Source of the DNA: an uncultured Ruminococcus sp.
GTDB taxonomy: Bacteria > Bacillota > Clostridia > Oscillospirales > Acutalibacteraceae
NCBI GenBank assembly: GCA_905233145.1
Contig: CAJODI010000038.1
Span: 1 to 34,378, forward strand
Direction: 5' to 3'
Length of the DNA: 34,378 bases
Shown here: in pieces, positions 6,261-16,200 of the stretch
Layout: every line of letters begins with the position of its first letter
How positions within the stretch are numbered: the first letter of the stretch is position 1
Translations under genes and position numbers: made by a program
The notes under the pieces: generated by a model
Seen by the model: only the letters and a program-made list of their open reading frames with translations
Database searches by the model: none
Told to the model about the DNA's origin: nothing

Positions 6261-8162
6261 TTATAAAAATTCAATTTCTTCTGTGTTTAAAAGACTTGTT
6301 CTCATTGCCGGCTTGCAAACAGGGATTTGCTTGCCCTCCTTTACAAAGAGAGGGACCTCGTTGAGCGCGACGGGAACATAGTGAACGCCCTTGTCAAGCT
6401 TTTCGCTTCTGACTTTTTCTCCGCTAAGCGCGTAAAAGGTCATTGGCTCAGGCAGATATACATATCTTCCGCCGACGTTTTGCTCATAAACAGGGGCAAT
6501 CATCGCCTCGTCGCCGAGCATAAGCTGGGTCTCGCACTCGCGCGCTATGGGGTCGGTTGGATAATCAAAGGACAGCGGACGGAAAATCATGTCGTTTTCC
6601 TCGCTTGCCTTTCTGAAAAGCCTGTAAAGGTAGGGAATCAGGCGGTAGCGCACCTGAACTATATCCCTGAAATCCCCGGTATTTTCAAAGCTGTAGCACT
6701 CCTGTGGACGTGTGCCGAGCGCGGAATGGTTGCGCATAAGCGGAGTGAACACGCCCAGGGCAAGAAAGCGGAGCACCAAGTCGGCTGACGCATTTCCGTT
6801 AAATCCGCCCAAATCTGCGCCGCAGTACAAAAAGCCGCACATATTTGCCGAGGGCAGCATTTTGAGATTGAGCAGAATGTGCGACCACCAGGAATGGTTG
6901 TCGCCGAACCAGATTCCGCTGGTGCGGTGCGCTCCTATGTATGAGGCGCGCGAGAACATCAAAATCTTTTCCTTGCCGAATTCGCGCTCAAAAAACTCTC
7001 CGGCTGCCTTTGTCATGCTTGCGCCGTAAATATTATGAACTCTGTCATGACAGACAAGCTTTCCGTCGATCAGATGATAAATGCTCGAATAGTCGTCGGG
7101 GCTGTTTGAGATCCCGGCAAAGGCGTCTTTTAGATCAAAAAACTGTCCCAAATCAAGGTTTTCGCCCTTTAGGGAGCTTGCCTTGTCGATCGCAGCATCA
7201 AGCCCCTTTGCGGAGTAGAAAATTGCAGGCTCATTCATGTCGTTCCAAAAGCCGTCGATCCCCATATTGGTGAGCAACCGGTATTTTGAGCCAAACCAAT
7301 CTCTTACCTCGCTTCTCAAAAAATCCGGAAAGCCCACAATTCCGGGCCAAACGCCGCCCTCAAAGTCGGTTCCGTCGGCGTTTTTGCAGAAATAGCCCTT
7401 TTTCCTGCCCTCATCATAGACCTCGTAGCCGTCCTCTTTTTTTACTCCGGCGTCGATTATGGGGATCAGGTGGATGCCCTGAGCGCGCTTTTCGGCAACA
7501 TAATCCGCAAAATTCGGGAATTTGTTTTCATCGACGGTAAAATCCTTGTAGCTCTCCATGTAGTCGATATCGAGGTATACACAGTCGAGCGGAATTTGCG
7601 CGTTGTCGTAGCCTTCGATCACGCCGTCAACCGCACGCGCGTCGGGGTAGCTCCAGCGGCTTTGCTGATAGCCGAACGCCCAAAACGGCGGAATGTAGCT
7701 TTGACCGATAGCCGCGCGGAATTCCTTTACAACGCTAAGCGGAGTATCGCCGTAGATAAGATAGATGTCAAAATCCTCGCCGTCAACGGTGACGGAGCAG
7801 GTGTCCGAGCTTGTGTATCCGATATCCCAGCGGATTCTTGCCGGAAAATCAATAAAAATTCCAAGGCTTTCGTTGCCGGAGATGATTATAAAATTATGCG
7901 CAGCATAGAGCGAGGATTTTGTTTCGGTATGAAACGGATCGTCGCTGCAAAAGCTCTCGTAAACCCAGCCGCGCTTGTTGATACCGCGCGGAGCCTCGCC
8001 CAAGCCGTAGACGATCGCGTTTTTGCCAAGACTTTGGGCAAAGCGGAATTTGCCGCCGTCAAAGCGGCTGACAAGAGGGAACCTGCTTATATCCTCTCCT
8101 TGAAATTCTTTTATCATCGCCCCGGTATTTATCGGACTTCCGCTGGTGTATTTTTTTATCAT
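6261..8162 (-). CDS. Alpha-glucosidase, glycoside hydrolase family 31
   Basis: This 633-residue enzyme has no signal peptide and so is cytoplasmic. An N-terminal beta-sandwich (about 1-140) precedes a (beta/alpha)8 barrel. YIPPFWAFGYQQSRWSY at about 156-172 is the classical family entry block. WNDMNEP at 306-312 supplies the nucleophile Asp308. The GIWFGDNHSWW block at 416-426 supplies the acid/base Asp421. A C-terminal beta domain follows. The family releases glucose from maltodextrins or isomalto-oligosaccharides; which linkage is preferred is not evident. It has its own promoter at 8197-8225. Its role in starch use fits the secreted CBM21-like protein at 17114. Confidence 0.93.
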   Translation of the reverse strand: MIKKYTSGSPINTGAMIKEFQGEDISRFPLVSRFDGGKFRFAQSLGKNAIVYGLGEAPRGINKRGWVYESFCSDDPFHTETKSSLYAAHNFIIISGNESLGIFIDFPARIRWDIGYTSSDTCSVTVDGEDFDIYLIYGDTPLSVVKEFRAAIGQSYIPPFWAFGYQQSRWSYPDARAVDGVIEGYDNAQIPLDCVYLDIDYMESYKDFTVDENKFPNFADYVAEKRAQGIHLIPIIDAGVKKEDGYEVYDEGRKKGYFCKNADGTDFEGGVWPGIVGFPDFLRSEVRDWFGSKYRLLTNMGIDGFWNDMNEPAIFYSAKGLDAAIDKASSLKGENLDLGQFFDLKDAFAGISNSPDDYSSIYHLIDGKLVCHDRVHNIYGASMTKAAGEFFEREFGKEKILMFSRASYIGAHRTSGIWFGDNHSWWSHILLNLKMLPSANMCGFLYCGADLGGFNGNASADLVLRFLALGVFTPLMRNHSALGTRPQECYSFENTGDFRDIVQVRYRLIPYLYRLFRKASEENDMIFRPLSFDYPTDPIARECETQLMLGDEAMIAPVYEQNVGGRYVYLPEPMTFYALSGEKVRSEKLDKGVHYVPVALNEVPLFVKEGKQIPVCKPAMRTSLLNTEEIEFL

Positions 8163-8196
8163 AAAACCACTTCCTTATGATTTATTATCTGTCTAT

Positions 8197-8225
8197 ATTA
8201 TAGAATATCGGAGGATAATTTTCAA
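8197..8225 (-). promoter_or_regulatory. Predicted promoter of GH31 with adjacent AACCGGTT palindrome
   Basis: Read on the minus strand, TTGAAA (8225-8220) and TATAAT (8202-8197) are 17 bp apart. The perfect palindrome AACCGGTT at 8224-8231 overlaps the edge of the -35 box. This resembles the core of LacI-family operators, so sugar-responsive repression is possible but unproven. Confidence 0.65.
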
Positions 8226-8242
8226 CCGGTTTATAATTTAGG

Positions 8243-8271
8243 TTGAATTTATTCATTTAATATGATAAAAT
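8243..8271 (+). promoter_or_regulatory. Predicted promoter of the asparagine synthetase gene
   Basis: TTGAAT (8243-8248) and TAAAAT (8266-8271) have a 17-bp spacer, and TG precedes the -10 box. It is divergent from the GH31 promoter. Confidence 0.6.
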
Positions 8272-8336
8272 ATAATAGTATAAATATATTCAAAGAATAT
8301 GTTCACATAATTCCAAATGCAAAGGAGTTGTTTGAT

Positions 8337-10880
8337 ATGTGCGGAATATGCGGCTTTACGGGTCAGGTTACCGACCGCGACAGCGTTATAAAATCTATGA
8401 CTGAGGTGATTACCCACAGGGGACCGGACTCCGACGGATTTTTTACGGACGAGCATATTGCGATGGGCTTTCGCAGGCTTTCCATCATCGACCTGAGCCA
8501 AGGTCATCAGCCGATTTATAACGAGGACAAGACCCTGGTGCTCACCTTTAACGGCGAGATTTATAACTACAAGGCTCTTAGACGAGAGCTGATTTCAAAG
8601 GGTCACAGCTTTCGCACCGACTCCGACAGCGAGGTACTGGTTCACGGCTTTGAGGAATGGCAGGAGGATCTGCTTCCAAGACTGAGGGGCATGTTTGGCT
8701 TTGCGATTTACAACACGGTTGACAACTCGATTTTTATTGCGCGCGATTTCTTTGGTATCAAGCCCATGCATTATTGTCAGATCGGCGAGGATTTTGTTTA
8801 TGCAAGCGAGATAAAGAGCATTTTGGAGCATCCCAACTTTGTAAAGAAATTCAACAGAAAGGCTCTTGACACCTATCTTTCGTTTCAGTATGCCGTTCCG
8901 CCCGAAACGTTTTTCGAGGGTGTATACTGTCTAATGCCCGGTCACTACCTTTGGTACAAGGACGGCGAGGTTGAAACCACGCGTTACTGGGAGGCCAGGT
9001 TTAATCCCGACGAGAATCTCAGCGAGGAAGAGGCCGTTGACAGAATTGAAAAGGTGTTTGAAAACTCGGTCAACGCCCACAAGATCGCCGACGTTGAGGT
9101 TGGCTGCTTCCTTTCAAGCGGAGTTGATTCAAGCTACGTTTCAACCTATTTTGCCGATCAAAAGACCTTTACCGTAGGCTTTGACTTCGGCGAAAAATAC
9201 AACGAAATAAGCTGGGCAAAGGGACTCAGCGAGAAGATCGGCGTTGATCATCACACCCACTTGATTTCGAGCGAGGAATTTTGGGACGCCGTTCCCACGG
9301 TTCAATATCATATGGATCAGCCGCTTGCCGACCCGTCGTGCATCGCGCTGTACTTTGTTTCACGCCTTGCGAGCAATTTTGTCAAGGTTGTGCTTTCGGG
9401 CGAAGGCGCGGACGAGCTGTTCGGCGGCTACACCTGCTATAACGATCCCAGAGTTTTTAAGATGTATCAAAAAATCGTGCCGCACTTTTTAAGAAAGGCG
9501 ATTCGCGCGATTTGCCGCAAGCTACCCGACATCAAGGGCAGGGATTACCTTATCCGTGCCTGCGACCCTCTGGAGCAAAGATACATCGGCAACGCCTTTA
9601 TGTATGATTACAACGACAAAAAAGCCATGCTCAAGGATCCCTCGATCGCAACTCCGCCGCAAAACTACACCAGAAAATATTACTACCGCTGCCGCAAATA
9701 TGATGACGTTACCAAGATGCAGTATCTTGACATCAACATGTGGATGGTGGGCGACATTCTGCTGAAGGCAGACCGCATGAGTATGGCAAATTCGCTTGAG
9801 CTGCGCGTTCCCTTCCTTGACAAAGAGGTGTTCAAGGTCGCGTCCACACTGCCGACAAGCCTTCGCTGCAACAAGCACAACACTAAATATGCTATGAGAA
9901 AAGCCGCTGTGCGGCATATGCCGGAGGAAACTGCCGAAAAAGAAAAGCTCGGATTTCCGGTGCCCACAAGAGTTTGGCTGCGCGACGAAAAGTATTATAA
10001 TATAGTAAAGAAAAAATTCACCGGCAAGACCGCCGAAAAATTCTTTAACATCGAGCCGCTTGTTGCGTGGCTCGACGAGCATTTTACCGGCAAGGAGGAC
10101 AACAGCCGCAAAATTTGGACGGTTTATGTTTTTCTGGTTTGGTACGATATTTATTTTGACGAAACAAGCAAAAAGGTCGAAAAGCCGATCAACCACCTTG
10201 ACGAGCTAAAGGCAGTTGCCGAGGCAAGGCGTGAAAAGCAGATCAACGCTCCGGGCGAGGTTATTATGGCTGCCGCCGAAGCAATCGACAAGGAATATGA
10301 CGCACCCGGCTTCGGAATAGACAAATCGGGCTCACTGCCTGAAAAGTCCGAAAATGAGGAAGCAGGCGAGGAAGCAAACGAGGCTGTGCCTGAAAATCCG
10401 GTTGCAAAAGAGGAAACGCAGGACGAAACTGCTCAAGCAGAAGCAGCTTTGAAAGAAAGCATCCAGGAAAAAGCTCCTCAGGAAGAAATTGCTCCCGCAG
10501 AAGCTGCTCTAAAAGAAAACGTTCAGGAAAAAGATCCTCAGGCGGAGAGCACTCAAGAGGAAAAAACTCAGGATGAAGTTGTTCAAAAAGAAGCCTTGTC
10601 CGATGACGGAAGTGAACCGGCAATTGTTGAGAGTGATGACGAACCGGAACAGCCGTCTAATGTCAAGCCCGAGGAATATGTAAACATTTCAAACCCTGAG
10701 GACAACGAAATTTACGACGCTCCCAAAAAACCGAGAACGCCGCAGGAACAGATGCAGATGACGCTTGAGGGAATTGAAAAACGCTCAAAATATCTTGATG
10801 AGCCAAATGTTATTTCCGACGACGCGGTTGACAGCATTGTGAGCTCGCTCCACCTTTTTGACGACGATGACATAAACTAA
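8337..10880 (+). CDS. asnB: Asparagine synthase (glutamine-hydrolysing) with long acidic C-terminal extension
   Basis: This 847-residue protein converts aspartate to asparagine with glutamine and ATP. The start is fixed at 8337 because the mature N-terminus must be Cys2 (MCGICGFTG) and AAAGGAG lies 9 bp upstream; an in-frame ATG 25 codons earlier is unlikely. The class II glutaminase domain covers about 1-210, with HRGPDSDG and FNGEIYN. The synthetase domain follows, with the ATP loop SSGVDSS at 260-266, GEGADELFGGY, and KLGFPVPTRVW near the end. Standard AsnB ends near residue 605-615. Here about 235 more residues follow: a Glu/Ala/Gln-rich low-complexity tail with internal repeats (EAALKE...QEK...PQ), then a more ordered acidic end. 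Confidence 0.93.
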   Translation: MCGICGFTGQVTDRDSVIKSMTEVITHRGPDSDGFFTDEHIAMGFRRLSIIDLSQGHQPIYNEDKTLVLTFNGEIYNYKALRRELISKGHSFRTDSDSEVLVHGFEEWQEDLLPRLRGMFGFAIYNTVDNSIFIARDFFGIKPMHYCQIGEDFVYASEIKSILEHPNFVKKFNRKALDTYLSFQYAVPPETFFEGVYCLMPGHYLWYKDGEVETTRYWEARFNPDENLSEEEAVDRIEKVFENSVNAHKIADVEVGCFLSSGVDSSYVSTYFADQKTFTVGFDFGEKYNEISWAKGLSEKIGVDHHTHLISSEEFWDAVPTVQYHMDQPLADPSCIALYFVSRLASNFVKVVLSGEGADELFGGYTCYNDPRVFKMYQKIVPHFLRKAIRAICRKLPDIKGRDYLIRACDPLEQRYIGNAFMYDYNDKKAMLKDPSIATPPQNYTRKYYYRCRKYDDVTKMQYLDINMWMVGDILLKADRMSMANSLELRVPFLDKEVFKVASTLPTSLRCNKHNTKYAMRKAAVRHMPEETAEKEKLGFPVPTRVWLRDEKYYNIVKKKFTGKTAEKFFNIEPLVAWLDEHFTGKEDNSRKIWTVYVFLVWYDIYFDETSKKVEKPINHLDELKAVAEARREKQINAPGEVIMAAAEAIDKEYDAPGFGIDKSGSLPEKSENEEAGEEANEAVPENPVAKEETQDETAQAEAALKESIQEKAPQEEIAPAEAALKENVQEKDPQAESTQEEKTQDEVVQKEALSDDGSEPAIVESDDEPEQPSNVKPEEYVNISNPEDNEIYDAPKKPRTPQEQMQMTLEGIEKRSKYLDEPNVISDDAVDSIVSSLHLFDDDDIN

Positions 10881-10925
10881 TTTATGTGAAAGCATATAGG
10901 ACAAAATCTTTTATGCGATATTTTC

Positions 10926-10948
10926 AAGGGCGACCATTGGTCGCCCTT
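10926..10948. terminator. Hairpin after asnB, no T-tract
   Basis: AAGGGCGACC (10926-10935) pairs with GGTCGCCCTT (10939-10948) with a 3-base loop. No T-run follows, so it may stabilise the 3' end or be a weak terminator. The rest of 10881-11235 holds repeat copy B and AT-rich micro-repeats. Confidence 0.45.
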
Positions 10949-10983
10949 ACAACCCATAACGGAAAATAATTGCTGAAAAATAT

Positions 10984-11125
10984 AAGGCAACACCGCACAA
11001 TTCATGGCGCACGCCTTGCTTGCATATTATTCCGTCAGACTGCCCAAAAATCAGTATCCATACGTCAGTATGCACACTAAATCTGACTACGCAATCCGCG
11101 CACCAGAATTATGCGGTATTGCCAT
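10984..11125. repeat. Interspersed hairpin repeat, copy B
   Basis: This copy of about 140 bp begins AAGGCAACACCGCACAATTC and ends GCGGTATTGCC. It nearly equals copy C in sequence and lacks about 23 bp in the middle compared with copies A and G. It lies between asnB and the Nudix gene. Confidence 0.85.
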
Positions 11126-11126
11126 A

Positions 11127-11219
11127 AATACATTCGGGAACAAACGCTTATAACAGACAAATCCTATCTTCCCGACCAAAATTATTCGTTATTCACTATT
11201 CGTTATTCATTATTCATTT
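11127..11219 (+). repeat. CGGGAACAAACG element and TTATTC micro-repeats
   Basis: TCGGGAACAAACG followed about 30 bp later by TTCCCGACC is echoed at 28461-28517. Directly after it come degenerate direct repeats of the TTATTCG/TTATTCA type up to 11219, just before the Nudix ribosome binding site. The counterpart at 28519-28550 is a TCCATT/TCAATT micro-repeat. No function is evident. Confidence 0.5.
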
Positions 11220-11235
11220 CTCCCGGAGGACTGCT

Positions 11236-11781
11236 ATGAAGCTTGAAGAAAAAACCCTGTCTGCTTCCAAAATTTTTGACGGAAGGATTTTGCATATTAC
11301 GCTTGACGAGGTTGAGCTGCCCGACGGCAGCCGCTCAAAGCGTGAGGTCGTTAATCACCCCGGAGGAGTCGCGGTCGCCGCGCTTGACGATGAAAACAAT
11401 CTTCTGTTCGTACGGCAGTTCAGATATCCATACAAGGAGGTTGTGCTTGAGCTTCCGGCCGGCAAGCTTGAAAAAGGCATGACGCCGCTTGAAAACGGCA
11501 AGCGCGAGCTTATGGAGGAAACCGGAGCAACAGGTTATTCATATATTTCGCTTGGGCAGCTCTATCCCTCGCCCGGCTATACAAACGAGATTATTCACCT
11601 ATATGCGTGCAGAATTTCCGGGCTGGGCGACAGCAAGCCGGATGAAGGCGAGTTTTTGAACGTTGAAAAAATACCGCTTGAAAAAGCCCTTGAGCTGGTG
11701 CTTAACAATCAGCTCCCTGACGCAAAGTCTCAGGTTGCCGTGCTCAAAACCGCCGCGCTTCTAAAAAGCGGAAAAATTTGA
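11236..11781 (+). CDS. Nudix hydrolase, ADP-ribose pyrophosphatase type
   Basis: This 181-residue protein resembles NudF/ADP-ribose pyrophosphatases, which cleave ADP-ribose to AMP and ribose 5-phosphate. The Nudix box lies at about residues 77-99 (AGKLEKGMTPLENGKRELME then ETGA). The metal-binding REL-x-EE core is intact, but the Glu usually found seven residues into the motif is Met. The upstream VRQFRYPYKEVVLELPAG block and downstream LYPSPGYTNEIIHLY are typical of this subfamily. The ribosome binding site is CGGAGGA. ribF starts 13 bp downstream, so the two are probably one transcript; both deal with nucleotide cofactors. Confidence 0.9.
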   Translation: MKLEEKTLSASKIFDGRILHITLDEVELPDGSRSKREVVNHPGGVAVAALDDENNLLFVRQFRYPYKEVVLELPAGKLEKGMTPLENGKRELMEETGATGYSYISLGQLYPSPGYTNEIIHLYACRISGLGDSKPDEGEFLNVEKIPLEKALELVLNNQLPDAKSQVAVLKTAALLKSGKI

Positions 11782-11794
11782 GGTCGATTATATT

Positions 11795-12772
11795 ATGCAA
11801 AGCTTTTATGATTTGATACCCGAAAAAACCGATACCGCAGTTGCGCTGGGGTATTTTGACGGTCTGCACATCGGACACCGAAACGTTATTCTTGCGGCAG
11901 CGCGCGAAAAGCAAAACGGACTTGTGCCCGTGTGCTTTACCTTTATACAGAGTCCCAAAAGTGTAATTTCCGGGAACCGCGTCGGCGAGATAATGTCAAA
12001 AAAAGACAAGCTCAAAATATTGTCCGAGCTGGGAATTGAGCATACATATCAAATTGATTTCAAAGAGATCATGAGCATGAGCGCAAGCGATTTTGTTCAT
12101 GAGGTTTTAATCGGAAAGCTTCGTGCCAAAAAGCTTTTCTGCGGATTTAACTACCGCTTCGGCAAAAACGCCGGAGGCGACGCGGATTACCTTATAGAGC
12201 TTTGCGAAAAAAACAATATCGGTCTGACGGTCGTTCCGCCCGAAACCAGAGAAGGAAAGGTTGTTTCTTCAACTCTTATCCGGGGCTTGATTGCCGGAGG
12301 AAAGGTCGAAAAAGCAAACGAGCTGCTCCGCTCGCGCTTTGGATTTTGTGCGGCTATTGAGCATGGAAAGAAGCTTGGCAGAGAGCTTGGAACGCCTACT
12401 ATCAACCAACAGCTTGACAAAAGCCTGGTAACTCCGAGATTCGGAGTATATGTTTCCGAGGTAACGACAGAAAACGGAGAAAAATTTTGCGGTGTAACCA
12501 ACATCGGCATAAAGCCCACCGTAGGAAGTACCACTCCGCTGTGCGAAACCTGGATGCCCGAATATCACGGAAAAGAACTGTATGGTCAGCAAGCCGACGT
12601 CAGACTGCTGAAATTTTTGCGAACAGAGCAAAGATTTGACAGCCTTAAGGAACTAAAGCAAATGATTGTTCAAAACGGAAAAGAAGCGGTTGAGTATTAC
12701 GAAGATTCCAAAAATACGCATTGTAAAAATACCGGCGGCGCTCTTGTCCGATTATCCGAACCGCACCGATAA
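11795..12772 (+). CDS. ribF: Bifunctional riboflavin kinase / FAD synthetase
   Basis: This 325-residue enzyme makes FMN from riboflavin and then FAD. The FAD synthetase domain (about 1-180) carries the nucleotidyltransferase signature GYFDGLHIGH at 19-28 and the STLIRGLI block near residues 153-160. The riboflavin kinase domain (about 185-305) carries RELGTPTIN in place of the usual GxPTAN, then FGVYVSEV and NIGIKPTVG. The last 20 residues (after EYYED) look non-conserved. It follows the Nudix gene by 13 bp with only a weak ribosome binding site, consistent with coupling. No FMN riboswitch is seen upstream. Confidence 0.93.
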   Translation: MQSFYDLIPEKTDTAVALGYFDGLHIGHRNVILAAAREKQNGLVPVCFTFIQSPKSVISGNRVGEIMSKKDKLKILSELGIEHTYQIDFKEIMSMSASDFVHEVLIGKLRAKKLFCGFNYRFGKNAGGDADYLIELCEKNNIGLTVVPPETREGKVVSSTLIRGLIAGGKVEKANELLRSRFGFCAAIEHGKKLGRELGTPTINQQLDKSLVTPRFGVYVSEVTTENGEKFCGVTNIGIKPTVGSTTPLCETWMPEYHGKELYGQQADVRLLKFLRTEQRFDSLKELKQMIVQNGKEAVEYYEDSKNTHCKNTGGALVRLSEPHR

Positions 12773-12827
12773 CAATAACGGTGTTCAGCGGCGAAATCAA
12801 TCAGTTTCATATAAAGTAACAAAACTT

Positions 12828-12970
12828 AAGGCAACACCGCACAATTCATGGCGCACGCCTTGCTTGCATATTATTCCGTCAGACTGCCCAAAAATCAGTA
12901 TCCATACGTCAGTATGCACACTAAAATCTGACTACGCAATCCGCGCACCAGAATTATGCGGTATTGCCTT
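12828..12970. repeat. Interspersed hairpin repeat, copy C
   Basis: This copy is bounded by TTAAGGCAACACCGC and GCGGTATTGCCTTAA, so the terminal inverted repeats include flanking TTAA. It is nearly identical to copy B. It lies in the 499-bp gap after ribF. An open frame running through it is only a translation of the repeat and recurs in copy G. Confidence 0.88.
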
Positions 12971-13028
12971 AATAGTATTTTTGATAAACGCTGCAAAACA
13001 GATGTAAAGAGTTTTTATATAATAGCAC

Positions 13029-13064
13029 AAAGGCAATATCGTTAGACGGTATTGCCTTTTCTTT
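13029..13064 (+). terminator. Intrinsic terminator, possibly derived from the repeat ends
   Basis: AAAGGCAATA (13029-13038) pairs with TATTGCCTTT (13050-13059), followed by TCTTTT. The stem equals the terminal sequence of the hairpin repeat family (AAGGCAATA), so it may be a minimal deletion derivative. Confidence 0.6.
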
Positions 13065-13155
13065 TGGCTGATAATGCTTATCCCGTACCGGTAAATTCCA
13101 CAAAAATAATCATATTTTTACGATAAAATCCTATGTCGGATTATTTAAGCTTTTG

Positions 13156-13185
13156 TTGAAAAACAGTCCAAAAACATAGTATAAT
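13156..13185 (+). promoter_or_regulatory. Predicted promoter of the FN3-repeat protein
   Basis: TTGAAA (13156-13161) and TATAAT (13180-13185) have an 18-bp spacer. The start codon at 13272 has a GGAGGG ribosome binding site. The leader is about 80 nt. Confidence 0.6.
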
Positions 13186-13271
13186 AGTTATGTAATTTTA
13201 TGTTGTTATACTATTATAAAAGGCTAAAAAACAGATGTCAGCGGAGAATTTTGCAAAACGGAGGGAGTTAA

Positions 13272-16200
13272 ATGAAGAAAAAAATTATTTCGGTTCTGTT
13301 GGCACTTATGACAGTATCGGGAACCGCAGCTATTCCGGCGTCGGCAGCTGAAGCAGAAGCAGTAGCGGCTGCATCTGACAGCGAAGCGGTCAAAGCAGGG
13401 ATTGACGAAAAGGACGCTTCGGAAAGCGGGGTTGATCTCAAAGGAACAGCAAGCTTCAATTTTTATGCTCAGGACTATTCGGCACTCGGCCGGGTAGTAA
13501 ATTCTTATCTGAGCGAGAAAAGCGACGGCACGCTTGAAAGAGTGGAATATTTGCCCGAAACAAACGAGTTGATTTATGAGGTTTATTCTGCCGACGGCAA
13601 AACCAAGAAAAGATCCGGCAGTATCAGTATGGAGCTACCGCTCTTCGGCGGCTTTTTCAGCGGCAGCAATTACAATTATGTTGTATTCGGCAAAGAAAAC
13701 TCCGCTCACAATAACAACGCTGAGGTGATGAGGGTCGTAAAATACTCAAAGGACTGGAAAAAACAGTCTGCGGTCTCAGTTAAAGGCGCGAACACAGAAA
13801 TACCCTTTTATTCGGGCTCGCTTAGAATGACCGAGGAAAACGGCAAGCTCTGCATTCATACCTGTCACAAAATGTATGGCAGTCACCAGGGAAACATGAC
13901 CTATGTGATCAACGAAAGCAACATGAAAATTATTGACGAAAAGTATGATGTTTCAGATTTTTCCAATGGCTATGTCAGCCATTCCTTTAACCAGTTTGTC
14001 AAAATAGACAACGATGATTTGTACAGAGTTGACCACGGTGACGCTTGTCCAAGATCAATCACCCTTACCAAGGCAAGACTGTCCGAAAAAATTAATACCG
14101 TCAGCACCTGCGAGCCTGTCAGCCTTTCAAACACAGGAGCTTCGGGCAATAACAACACCGGGGTTTCGGTGGGCGGCTTTGAGCTTTCATCAGACAAATG
14201 CGTTATTGCCTTTAACGGAGTTGATTTTTCAATACAAAAAGCCGATCCGTTAGGCAAAAGAGACATATACCTTTCGGTTACAACAAAGGATCTTACTTCT
14301 ACAAAAACCATTAATATTACAAATTGCTTAAATAAAAGCAATATCAGCGTAAGCACGCCTCAGCTTGTCAATGTAAACGACAACCGCTTTCTGATTATGT
14401 GGGAAGAAACCAATACAAACAAAAAGACTGTTGTCACCAAGATCGCTTCAGCCGATACGAGCGGAGATATTGATGATGTTAAAATCGGCGATATAGTTTC
14501 AACAAATTACCTGCTTTCCGACTGTCAGCCTATCCTATGCAGTGACGGTGCGGTAAGGTGGTATACAAGCGTTGCGGGCTCTCCCGTGCTCTATACCGTT
14601 AATCCCTCGAAACTTTCGCAGTCATCAAGCAGCACAGTTCAGAGCTTGGAGGTTGATATCCCGGTCACTTTGGAAATCGGCGATACATATGAAGTGCCAA
14701 AGTATATGCTTTACAGATCCAACATGAAAAGCAAATCCGGATCCGCTGCCTTTTTGAAAAGCGTTGATTCAAACTATGTTGTAACGGCAAAGGAACAATG
14801 CACAGGAGAACTGTATTTCGGGAATAATTACGACGGACTTTTCACCTATAAATTCACGATTACCGCGCCTGTCCCCAAGCCCGGCGCACCAACACTTTCA
14901 TTGATAAATCAGGCAACAGACCTAAAGGCTTCGTGGAGCAGCGTCGATCTTGCTGAGCGATATGTGGTTTATTACCGCTTTGATACGCAGAGCGCATGGT
15001 CACAAATCTCAACGAGTCTCACAAGCATTTCAATTCCAAACGCCGAGCCCGGAAAGCTTTGTTACGTCAAGGTTCAGTCGATCGGCAAAAACAACGCGGA
15101 GGGCGAGTGTTCGGCAATCAAGAACATTACCTACATTCCGCAGACAAAACCTTTAATCACGCTAAATAATAAGCCGAACGGAATCCGCGCAGAATGGCAG
15201 GCAATTGACGGCACAGAAAGCTACATGGTTTATTACAGGCAAACCGGCGTCTCTTCATGGTCGTCTGTAAAAACCGCAAATAACTATTATACGCTCACCG
15301 ACATAACACCCGGAACAAGCTACAGCATAAAAGTTCAGCCTATATACAAAGACTCAAAGGGCGTTATGTCTGCGGTTTCTTCTCTTACCTATATTTCACA
15401 GATAAAGCCAACTGTGACGCTTGTCAACAAATCTAATGGAATTTGCGCGGAATGGAATGAAATTGCCGATGCAACAAAGTATGTAGTTTCATACAAGGCA
15501 ACAAGCGACTCGTCGTGGACAAACCTGGAAACAACCAATTTGTATTACACGCTCACCGGAATCACACCGGCAACAGAGTACAGCGTTAGCGTCAGACCGG
15601 TTTTCGGCAGCTCAAACGGCTTGTCCTCAACAACAGTCAAATTGGTTTACGCTCCGCAGGTCAAAACAACTGTGACGATTTCAAACAAGTCAACCGGGAT
15701 ACGCGCAGACTGGAGAACAATCACCGGCGCAACCAAGTATATTGTGTCATACAAAAAGACAAGCGATTCCTCATGGACCGACAAGGAAACATCCAACCTT
15801 CATTATCTGATCTCGGGAATTGAGGCGGGAACAGGCTACAGCTTCCGCGTAACACCTGTATTCGGCAATACAAACGGTTTGTATTCGACAGTTGTCAATA
15901 TGACATACATTCCCCAGGTCAAGCCTGTGGTTACCCTATCGAATAAGCCATACGGGATACGCGCCGAATGGCAGGAAATTGACGGTGCTACAAAGTATAT
16001 TGTTTATTACAAGCAAAGCGACGCTTCTTCATGGTCATCAACAGAAACAACAAATCTGTATTATCCGCTTATTACAGGAATCTCAACCGGAAAAAGCTAT
16101 AGCTTCCAGATCAAGCCCGTGTTCGGTACATCAAACGGACTATATTCAGCCGTTACAAAGCTAACCTATATCCCTCAGATCAAGCCGACCGTAAGCCTTA

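Noticed and set aside
6115-6381. 88-codon plus-strand frame over unit 2 of the duplication
   Set aside because: It runs through the terminator at 6204-6243 and into the antisense of GH31, and is not conserved in unit 1.
12666-13007. Open frame after ribF sharing a peptide with one at 34050-34367
   Set aside because: The shared peptide is just the translation of the non-coding hairpin repeat in copies C and G; there is no start signal and no known protein.
12773-13271. FMN riboswitch or other cofactor riboswitch near ribF
   Set aside because: No conserved riboswitch core was recognised upstream of the Nudix-ribF pair or in the gap after it; the structure there is the hairpin repeat and a terminator.
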